A stretch of 64,000 nucleotides of DNA from Acanthococcus lagerstroemiae (Eukaryota; Arthropoda; Insecta; Hemiptera; Eriococcidae). The DNA lies in NCBI GenBank assembly GCA_031841125.1, contig CM063107.1, positions 11,146,467-11,210,466 of the forward strand. Reading direction: 5' to 3'. Each line of letters starts with the position of its first letter. Position 1 is the stretch's first letter. A program made the position numbers and the translations under genes. Shown one piece after another: positions 55,853 through 64,000 of this stretch. Under the pieces are notes generated by a model. The model worked only from the letters and a program-made list of their open reading frames with translations. It was not told the origin of the DNA and made no database searches.

Positions 55853-56307
55853 AGCTACATTCTTATCAGAGCAATACGGTCCGCATATCAAATCCTGTTT
55901 TGTTTTTTTGTGACGAGACTCGGGCATTTGCGTCTTATTGTCTGAAATTAAGGATTAAAAAAATTGTCTTTGGGCATGGTCATCTTTATACAACGGTAGA
56001 CGTTCACCATCCAAAAATAATTACATCCAATTAACGGGTTAGTATGCCTTCATCAACTCTCCATATAACTTTTTGTCTTGGTTGTTCGCTATTGTCTTTC
56101 GGCATGGACTTTTCATGTATCCTTCGGTATGGCATTCATCATTTTGATTGCCATGCCAAGATACAGAATCCCCTCACTGCCCAATCTTACCAATATGTTA
56201 TACAGAACGTCTCTCAACGACTCCCATAAAAAAAAATTCAAATGCCCCCTACTTTCCTCCATGAAAAAACATGCCTGAAGTATCATCATTTTTGAAGAAT
56301 GACCCTG

Positions 56308-56484
56308 GCACCGTTTTTCGTCCATTTCCAGTCGTGAGAAGGGAAAAAAATTTAAGGATAGAAAACTTTTCGACAATAACTCAGTCCCTTCGAAGGAATG
56401 AGTATGCAAACATATCTACATGTTTTCGGGGTAGGTTGCCTGCTTACCAGGTGGCAGGGTGGTCATTGCAATAGAGACACCCTG
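56308..56484 (-). mobile_element. CAGGGTGTCTC element, end fragment
   Basis: Inverted copy of the first 175 bp of the family (compare 21056-21230), ending ...AGAGACACCCTG before TA (56485). A terminus of GGGTCATTC type (AAGAATGACCC at 56295-56305) abuts it on the left. Between 55857 and 56290 nothing is recognised. Confidence 0.65.
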
Positions 56485-56826
56485 TATTTGGAGTACATAC
56501 CGCATTGCATGGATGTAAGACCTGGGCAATACGAACATATGACAGGAAAAGGATAGAAGCTTTTGAAATGTGGTGTAATCGGAGAATGTTAAAAATCTAA
56601 TGGATAGAGTAGATCAGTAATGAGGAAGAATTGAGGTGAAGAGGAAGGGAAAGATAAATTTGAAACATAATTGTAAAGAGAAGAGTTAAAATGATAGATC
56701 ATAATAAATATAAACATGCAGTGTTAATGTCATTACTGCTAGAAAAGGGACGATTGTGAGGGGAAGAACTGGAAAAAGGAAGGCAAAGAATGAGCTATGA
56801 AGAGCAAATAATAAAGGAATATAAAG

Positions 56827-58217
56827 CATAGGCGTCGATTTGGATTTTTCTTTGAGAGGGGGGGGGAATCTAATTTCATTTATTTTGTTCATATTAGTAA
56901 AATTAAAATTTTAATTCATAGAAAAATTCCTGTAAATATTTTTACAAAAAATTCGGGAAGTATTAAGTGGCACGAGATAAAAAGTATCATTGAACGAAAT
57001 GTGAAGCCACGAAAAAAAGAGTTTTAATGTTTGGATGACGAGTTTTAAAATCGATATCACACGAAATGATTTGCATACGAAATATTATGTTGTTCAAACA
57101 CAAAAATTATACGTCATCCCAAATAACGTACATACTCGTGGAGATAGGAGATACATGAGCTTGAATCCAATTTTCTATAAAAAGGGTCATTAAGAATTTT
57201 TTCCTAAGTACTTTAGGAACACCATAAGGGGGGCTCAGAGGTAGTGCTCGAAAGGGTGGATTCCAGAACTCGTGTTGAGAGCAAAAAAAGAGAGGTGTGT
57301 GTAAAAATTACCCTTTATTACAGTACATTAGGAATTTTTAGACCTATTATTTATGCGAATGACCCCATCGAGATCATCGATAGGTTTCGAACTCGACAAA
57401 TTCATTTTCGATATCGGTTTGGCTCTAAACCTAAAATTGTGGCTTCTGAGGAGGGAGAGGCGGACAAAAACGCAGTGAAATACAGTATTGAATCGATTCT
57501 TAGATTTTTATTGCTCCAAAATTTGATTTCGATATTGATTTTTGCGAAATTGTAAATTTGTGGCAACTATGATGGAGGCTGAGAGTTCAAATTTTTTATT
57601 TCGGGCGCAGTAATATCGTGTCTATTTTTCATTGTGTATAAAAGGTATTACAATTCCGGGCGTATTTTATTTTATCGTGTAAGTGAATTATATTGCGTTC
57701 TGAAGTTTAATTTTTTCATCGAACTCTTTCTTTTTCTGTTTCGTACTTGTTATTGCGCTTGTCATTTATATATTTCGTGCAAACAGCATGTTTTTTTCGT
57801 TAATTCAACATTACCATTGTGGGCCGATAAATGGGTCTCAAAAAATTTTATATTTTTATTTCTATAGGTACTAAAATTTTTATTAAATAATAAAATAGCA
57901 ATAATATTTTATTAATGAAATAAAGATATTTTTATCATAATTAGATTTACAATCTAATATAAATTTTATTTTACTTGCCCCTCCCCCAATATGTTCAACT
58001 GAAAAATGGAATAAGTACAACAAATTTTACCATCAATTTTTAAATTCAACAAAAAAGAAAGTAAAATATGATCAGTAATAATGAGAAGGGTATAATTTTG
58101 GCACCAAAATAGATGGAAGTCGACCATTCGAATTTTCAAAGAGAGACATTTTTGACCGCTCCTAAGAACCGTGACAACTTGGATTCTACCCCCCCCCCCC
58201 ATAAGTCGGCGTCTATG
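56827..58217. mobile_element. hAT-like element, long form, non-autonomous
   Basis: 1391 bp. Ends CATAGGCGTCGATTTGG and, inverted, CATAGACGCCGACTTATGGG. ATATAAAG flanks both sides (56819-56826 and 58218-58225). Both ends have a long G/C run next to them. The ORFs at 57244-57555 and 57634-57867 show no transposase domain. A SINE fragment (57236-57290) lies inside. The short form at 19518-19670 is its deletion derivative. Confidence 0.83.
57236..57290 (+). mobile_element. SINE 3' fragment
   Basis: About 50 bases matching 30090-30140: TCGAAAGGGTGGATTCCAG, then CTCGTGTTGAGAGCAAA. Confidence 0.65.
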
Positions 58218-58329
58218 ATATAAAGTGTAAATCCTACTCAAAATGAAAATACTAGCGCAGAAGAGGAAAAAGTGGAGAGATACGAGAACAACAACAGCTT
58301 ATGCTAAGTGATATTGTTTTATTAATAAC

Positions 58330-60045
58330 TAAGCAACGACCCAAAAAAAATAATAATAATAATAAAAAAAAATAATTTTGTTAAGACGGACAAAGTTATG
58401 AAAAATCCAAATAACAGAACTCGACATAACTTATGACGTAACAATAAAAAATGAAATACTCGTGTCTCAAAATGTCAAAAAATCACTATGGTTTTCAGCA
58501 AAAATTTCACATCTACTTTTCCTATTTCTAAACGAGTTCACGGAAAGCGGGATATTTTACTCTTATCGTTCACAAAATGTACTGAAACTCAACTTTCGAA
58601 TTTCCTAATTCGTAATAACTCGCATGATCGTCAAACCACGTGATTCCGAATCGAGTTGCTTTTTTGTTTATTTACATTATTACGTTCTCTTATCCAACGT
58701 TCCCTCCCAGAGAGAAGAAAAGTTGTAAACAAACAACACGAGAAAAAAAAAAATTTCGATTAAACTGCGCGTTCCTTTCTGCGACTATATCGAATTTATT
58801 CCGGCTATGAAATGGTAACACTGACTATTTTTTTTTTTTTTTTTTTGCTAAAGCGGTAGTCCTCAATTTCATTCAACCGAAGTTCACGTTCAGTTATTCG
58901 AAATATCCGAACTGGGGTGAAAGCTTGTTGACAACTTTACCCTCGAAACTGCTGTGAACTATAAAAACCTTTCATGATTTTTCTACGCAACGTTTGTATT
59001 CGCGTTAAATTTTCTAATTTTCTATCCGATTGCTCGAATCAGGTTACAATTTTTCGATTTCGTTTCCCGCAGTGCCGTCCAGTTCAGTGGCTCGAAGTTT
59101 AAGCTTCTTTGCGTTTATGGTTTGGTATTTACTCTCTGCTGGTAGGTGAGCATCTTATTCCGATATTACCATAATCTGTACCCACTTAATTTCCGGCTCG
59201 AATTCACTCCGCGATTATTACAGGAAATCCGCGAAGTCTCACGTCTCACGTTTTTTTTTTCGGAATTCGGCTCACGGTTTCCGAACTAGGTTACGTACAT
59301 CGCATTTTGATTGATTTTCGAAGTACAGGAATGGCGTGAGAGGAGTAAAATTTATAAGCACCACTTTATACCAGTCAGGTTTCAAAAATGAAAGTGTTAT
59401 AAAATGGGTTCAGTTTCCGCGAGATGAATGAGGCCAGACTGAACCCCCGCTTGAGCGAAGTACATCTGAAATCAAGAATTAAGCCCGCAGATTTCTACAG
59501 GAAATTTCGAATTAAAATATATACTCCTAAATTAATTTGAAATAGCGTGATGGCCGGGAGCTTTGTCGGACCTTAGGGAAATACTTCGCCGGCCCCGTTC
59601 CCATATCACGTTCGATAATAACAGTGCCGAAACACTCCTCGCTCTTAACTTTCCCTCAGTTTGGACATGTTTGTTTTTTGAACTCAACCCACCAGCACGG
59701 TTGTTGTTTACATTGTATGTTTTAACCTGCAATCGTCAAATAGAAGCCATTCTAAGCCATAGACTCTACAGCAGACCGAGTTCGTACCCGGACACTTCAT
59801 TTTATACAATTGAGATTGATTACACGCAGCTCTCTGGCATTGTCGAAACTAGGGGGGGGGGCTATTGAATACTTCCACCTGGGTCTAACCATGCGTTCTA
59901 AAACATCGAGGCTTGAAGTAAAATAGACCCGATTCTTTTTGAAAGTGATCTCAGGCCTGGTGGCGCCCACCCTAAGATAAGTTCCCGGCAGATGCCGAGA
60001 ATTTTGGGGTAGCTGGGTGGTGGACGAGCGAGTGGGCGGTTTGCA
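58330..60045. other. No gene clearly recognised
   Basis: A T-run of about 19 lies at 58828-58846. From 58850 to 59760 GC content is more even and several short ORFs appear, but none with a known domain. A host promoter or UTR is possible and cannot be shown. Confidence 0.35.
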
Positions 60046-60245
60046 ATGTCCAAAAAATATTATAAAGACGCATATAATGATGGGGAAAGTGGAGGGAAAG
60101 CGAAGAATAGGACGGGAGAGCCTCTCTTGGCTGCGCAACATCAGAAAGTGGACAGGTTGCGATATCGAAACACTTTTCCACTCCACAGCCGACCGCGAAG
60201 CATTCAGAGAAATCATTTACGCCGCCGCAGGATGATGCCCAAGAT
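60046..60245 (+). mobile_element. Endonuclease/RT-type LINE, extreme 3' coding end
   Basis: The 60017-60235 frame reads MMGKVEGKRRIGRESLSWLR, then NIRKWTGCDIETLFHSTADR, then EAFREI. This is the common C-terminus of the family (KIEGKRGRGRPR.TWL..I..WTG....LFR.A.DR..FR). A scrap of the sequence just upstream recurs near 61138-61190. Confidence 0.78.
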
Positions 60246-60423
60246 TGGGACCGGTCAAGGTACGAAAAAGAAGAAGAATAATTAGGGGGAAAAAAGTCAA
60301 AAAGGAGGAATAAATTAGGCTGGGTTAGTCTGGAAGATCTCCGAAATTGAGAGGCACCACTGAAGTATATAGTAAGAACTTTCCAAAAATCAAAAGCCTG
60401 ACTCCGGATCACTTATTTCAACT

Positions 60424-60735
60424 CAAATTTGGCCACTGAATTCGAATTGGTCATCCGAACTCGGCGGCGATATACTTCGTTGTCGAAGTACTGCCAAAAA
60501 ATTGCGGAAGTGGGAATAAAATTGGTCAAAGAAAAACTTCAGCTCAACTTTGAAAGTGGATTTGAATACACGTTTCGAAAAAGCGACACATTTTTCGGGC
60601 TTCCGGCAATTCACCTTCAAAACGAAGCCAATCATTTTTTGACCAATTTTACCACACTGTTTGAGCATATCGCGGCAATGGAACGTCGCCGCCATATTCG
60701 GACAGCGAATTCAAATTCAGTGGCCAAATTTTTGA
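60424..60735. repeat. Inverted repeat related to the right-edge satellite
   Basis: Arms of about 110 bp (60424-60540 and 60627-60735) carry TTTGGCCACTGAATT, GGCGGCGA and AAAATTGGTCAAA in opposite senses. The right arm (GACCAATTTTACCACACT, GGAACGTCGCCGCC, TTTTGAAAATTTCTCCAT) resembles the 291-bp satellite at 63.4-64.0 kb. Confidence 0.6.
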
Positions 60736-60777
60736 TTTTTGAAAATTTCTCCATTCTGTACAGCAGTGGCGCTCACC

Positions 60778-61082
60778 CTGGGGTGGTGGGACGTATGGCG
60801 ATGCACGCATGCCAAAGTGGCCGCTAAGACACCGCACCCCCGGTCCCGGAAACTACCATTTCGAGTATCGCATCAGTGGCCGGAGGGACGCTTTGAGGCC
60901 GGCCCGAGCCACCATTTCGCCGTGCCGTTTCCAGTGCGCGCGTCCTGCCAGAGCTACCATGGGGTTCCCTATGACCGAGGTTCGCGCTCCCCGAGCACTA
61001 GCCTGGAATTCAGGTCTCCCTCACCTCCTCGTCTTGGTACGTGTGGTGACGGTGGGTGAGCCCTGTCGGGGGGGGGGGGTCC
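60778..61082 (-). mobile_element. R1/LOA-like LINE 3' UTR fragment
   Basis: Reverse complement of 31365-31672: CGTATGGCGATGCACGCATG, GACACCGCACCCCCGG, and GAGCCCTGTCGGGG near 61055. Ends in a GGGGGGGGGG run. The ORFs on the plus strand here are antisense accidents. Confidence 0.68.
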
Positions 61083-61283
61083 GCAGATGACCCTGGGGTA
61101 AGTTTCTATGCAGTTGCCAAAAACTTTTGAGATTGGTTCAAGTCGAGCGAGTGGGTTTGCAATATCCAGGAAACATTGCAAAGACGCATAAAAACTTAAA
61201 AAAGCAGGTAGGGGTCAATGGATACATGGCGAGTGAATCATTTTAGAAGATTTTCTCCCGGTTATATTTCAAACAAAAAATCG

Positions 61284-61720
61284 CTGTGTGACCAAGTGGT
61301 AACATGCTTGCTTCGCAATTCTTGTGGCTCGGGTTCGAGTCCCATTAATGCCTGAAAGCTACTGATATTTGAATACCGCCTCTACTAACCAGCTAACATA
61401 GCGACTACAGTATCAACTAAAGTGGAAACATAGCGTCCCCTGTGACCCCCGCCAGTTCACACGAACACGGTGTTACAATCACAGGGCGTGTTACCACCAG
61501 AGATAAAAAAAACTGGTCTTGGTGTGTGTGTGTGTGCAGAAACACGTGGCTAGTAAGCGAACTGCGGCTGCCCACTCTTCGGCACAGAGAAGGAAAACTC
61601 GCAACAAAACCGTGGGGAGAGCAACGGCAAACTACCCCGACTAACCTGCCCAGGAGAGTCGCACGTTAGAAAACCGCGATCGCCATCGGATATACGGCGC
61701 CTGAAGAGGAGAATTTTCGA
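61284..61720 (+). mobile_element. tRNA-derived SINE, long copy
   Basis: The head has an A-box-like TGTGACCAAGTGGTAAC (61286) and a perfect B-box GGGTTCGAGTCCC (61331). The anticodon loop may be TTCGCAA (alanine-like CGC), but the stems are imperfect. The body from 61463 matches 2938-3215. A (TG)n stretch lies near 61520. A RNA polymerase III origin is inferred. Confidence 0.72.
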
Positions 61721-61729
61721 AACAGGTAG

Positions 61730-62320
61730 GCGCCACTCCTAAGTCCACGCAGTTTTGATGTTCTTCTCAAGCTAGCCTCAGTTGCGTGTACATTGAAGGT
61801 TGAGTGTTGAGAAATGCTTTGTTTTTCTGGAGTTGGAGACTGACAAATTTGAAAGGAAATATAGAACTTTCAGGTAACTATCCCTTTGGAAAAAGATTTC
61901 ATTTGGAAAGCTTGTCCACTCTCTATACTCTCTGTAGCAGTGGTGTTGCGATGGAAGAAGAAGGTCAATTTTCCTTAATTCACAATACGATCGGAATAAG
62001 AGATACATACACTGAGTAACTTGAATATATCATTAGCAATAACTGGAGGGCATCAATCTCTGGCTGCATTAAGTTCCAACCCTTCCATCGGCACTGCCCA
62101 CGATCCACTTGTGTCCACATATTTTGGTGCCTCATCATCCATTGGTACAGAACACCGATATTTATAACCTCATTCTCAGCTGATTATTTTTCAGTCAAGG
62201 GGGGGGGGGGAAATCAAAATTTTCATTTTCAATGTCTAGGGAGATTAACAAATGAACAGTAATTTTCTACAAACCGGTCTCACATCCTAAATTTGGCTGT
62301 ATTTCTACGCCCCCCCCCAA
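61730..62320. other. No gene recognised
   Basis: Short ORFs only. GGGGGGGGGG and CCCCCCCCC runs near 62200 and 62312 precede the tandem repeats. Confidence 0.4.
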
Positions 62321-62750
62321 AATGAGGTAGGGGGTTGGAATGAGCGGCACAAATTCTATTGTAATTTGTGCTAATTGTGCTCCGAAGTCCCAGAATTTGT
62401 GCCGCCTCCCGTGGGTCTACATTTTAATAAAAAGTTTGGGGGGGCAGGGAAATGTTGCCCCCCCCCAAATGAAGATAGGGGGTTGGAATTAGCGGCACAA
62501 ATTTGTATTTTATTTGTGCTAATTGTGCTCCGAAGTCCCAGAATTTGTGCCGCCTCCCGTGGGTCTACATCTTAATGAAAAGTTTGGGGGGCCAGAGAAA
62601 TGTTGCCCCCCCCCAAATGAAGATAGGGGGTTGGAATTAGCGGCACAAATTTTATCGTAATTTGTGCTAATTGTGCTCCGAGGTCTCAGAATTTGTGCCG
62701 CATTTTCTGGGCTCACAGTCCAGTGCTCAATTTGGGGGGGGGGGCTGGAA
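62321..62750 (+). repeat. Tandem repeat, 147-bp unit, three copies
   Basis: Units start at 62321, 62468 and 62616 (AATGARGATAGGGGGTTGGA). Each holds GCGGCACAAATT, TAATTTGTGCTAATTGTGCT and AATTTGTGCCGC, so the unit contains a 60-bp palindromic core, followed by a G-run and a C-run. The third copy decays after 62705. Copies 1 and 2 are about 93% alike. Confidence 0.9.
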
Positions 62751-62759
62751 AAATTATGA

Positions 62760-63344
62760 TATTTAAAAAAAAACGATCTTCAAAAGGAGAGATTAACTGG
62801 TTTCTGCTGTCACCGAATTCATTTCTCAGGTTCTTTTCACGGTATCTCATATCCTACCCCAATTTTGGGAGGAACACCCATTCTATCCAAAGTTTTGTTG
62901 TCTTTGTTCATACTTTTTTAAACTCTACACATAGCTACCTTTAGTGCCTCATTACAGATAGCAGTGGATACGACGTCCGTACAAATCCCTATCTTTATAA
63001 CAACCATATATAGAATGGACTTTACAGATGGCGGTGGATCCTGCGTCCGAAAGGTTGCCAAATTTACAAACTCAACGTACACTTACATAAAAATTGGCTG
63101 GCCAAAGTTTTTGCACATCGGTGACATTATAAGGTAACGACGGCTTTTGTGCTTCATTAGGGAAGGAAGGCAAGTACTCAGGGCGCAATACCTCCATTAC
63201 CCCTACTTATATTCTCCATTGATAACGGTTATTTACAGGGAAAATAAATAGAAGTCTTGTCTTTTCTCAGTTCATGGAGAGTTTTCATCATCTTGAATGA
63301 AAACCTCACCATCTATAAAACAGGTCGTCATTTTGTCGAATTTC
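62760..63344. other. No gene recognised
   Basis: AT-rich spacer with GATAGCAGTGGATACGACG and GATGGCGGTGGATCCTGCG as a small direct repeat near 62957 and 63027. Confidence 0.4.
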
Positions 63345-64000
63345 TAAGATTTTTTTTTCTCCAAAAGTCTTATTACAACTGGTGATGACAATTTTCCTTT
63401 GACACAAACTGACCAATTTTTCCAACTTTTTCCAGGGTATCTCGAGAACGGAGCGTCGCCGCCAAATTTGACCACCGTATTCGAACTCAGCGTTAAAAAT
63501 TGAGCCAAAAACAGTCTTTGGTTCAAAATTTTTGGTTTTTCAAATTTTGAAAATTTTTCCATACTATACATCATGTCTTTTTTGAGGCAAAGAAATTTTC
63601 GGAGAGCTTCGGGGTCGGCGCGGGTGCTAATTACTCAATTTTTCGAGGCGAATTCAAATCAGTCATCAAAATTGACCTGGAGTCATTTTTTAACCCAAAC
63701 TGACAAATATTTCCAACTTTTTCCTGGGTATCTCGGGAACGGAGCGTCGTCGCCAAATTTAACCACCGTATTCGAACTCAGCTTTACAAATTGAGCCGAA
63801 AACAGTCTTTAGTTCAAAAGTTTTTGTTTTTTCTAATTTTGAAAATTTTCCCATACTATCATGTTTTTTTTTTAGGACAAAAAAATTTTCGGAGAGCTTC
63901 GGCGTCGGCGCGGGTGCTAATTACTCAATTTTTCGAGGCGAATTCAAATCAGTCATCAAAATTGACCTGGAGTCATTTTTTAACCCAAACTGACCAATTT
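63345..64000 (+). repeat. Satellite, 291-bp unit, running off the window
   Basis: TCCAACTTTTTCC(A/T)GGGTATC starts units at 63421 and 63712, and the window ends at the start of a third (CTGACCAATTT). Units are about 93% alike and share CGGAGCGTCG(C/T)CGCC, TTTTCGGAGAGCTTCGG(G/C)G and TCAAAATTGACCTGGAGTCA. Bases 63345-63420 are a partial or diverged unit. Confidence 0.9.

Larger units (their letters stand above)
56500..58320 (+). mobile_element. Endonuclease/RT-type LINE, C-terminal part, split by hAT-like element
   Basis: Plus-strand pieces: CKTWAIRTYDRKRIEAFEMW near 56520 (C..W..FEMWC motif as in the LINE at 24330), RRML-like, then QRMSYEEQIIKE near 56790. After the inserted element, 58218 onward reads K(M/I)LAQKRKKWRDTRTTTAYAK, which is the usual C-terminal end of this family. 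The insertion point falls between the two. Confidence 0.7.

Noticed and set aside
60739..61090. Overlapping ORFs of 106 and 93 codons on the plus strand
   Set aside because: Antisense to a LINE 3' UTR that is repeated elsewhere; no domain.
61284..61350. tRNA-Ala gene
   Set aside because: A perfect B-box but poor stems and a downstream body that repeats at 2.9 kb. Read as a SINE head.

Overview
The window looks like repeat-dense DNA from an arthropod, most likely an insect. It is AT-rich, has spliced genes with GT/AG introns, and carries mariner, P-type, hAT-like, RTE-like and Jockey/R1-like transposable elements. No species can be named from the sequence alone. Coding density is very low, and most open reading frames are accidental or are decayed pieces of mobile elements.

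Host genes. The only confidently identified host gene is the 3' end of RRP12 (1245-2006, plus strand, four exons ending in a lysine/arginine-rich tail). A decayed mariner copy lies in the preceding intron and stops 24 bases before the splice acceptor. Two other exon-like pieces (52523-52580 and 53815-54004, plus) look real by splice sites and composition but I do not recognise them.

Transposons, left half. At 3586-6344 is a P-superfamily element with 31-bp inverted repeats, a 43-bp subterminal inverted repeat, an 8-bp target duplication, two THAP zinc fingers in tandem and a transposase C-terminal domain, but no catalytic core. From 6.5 to 8.4 kb a minus-strand LINE with an RNase H domain is broken by a hAT-type MITE (8-bp duplication) and by another dispersed repeat. 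From 11.9 to 18.4 kb there is mostly simple, satellite and minisatellite DNA, including a C-rich block at 16.4-17.7 kb that creates a false proline-rich ORF. From 19.5 to 28.3 kb LINE fragments and DNA elements are nested: a plus-strand LINE (23640-28272) contains a minus-strand LINE and then a DNA element (A) inserted exactly inside its reverse transcriptase motif.

Transposons, right half. Three complete elements, A (25774-26971), B (34651-36601) and C (54793-55852), share GGGTAATTCTC-type termini, 4-bp target duplications and internal short motifs related to CCACnnCGATGGAA. A partial fourth (D) ends at 51948. This is the most interesting group in the window. Other elements with long inverted ends are at 21056-23537, 43150-47412, 44872-46522 (a palindromic satellite array inside a transposon) and 50029-51481. 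Two tRNA-derived SINE families, several LINE 3' ends, a 147-bp tandem repeat (62321-62750) and a 291-bp satellite running off the right edge complete the layout.

Nothing here forms an operon or pathway. The window is best read as one gene end followed by a stack of insertions whose relative ages can be ordered from their nesting. All coordinates for decayed elements are by eye, so boundaries without a stated target duplication may be off by tens of bases.
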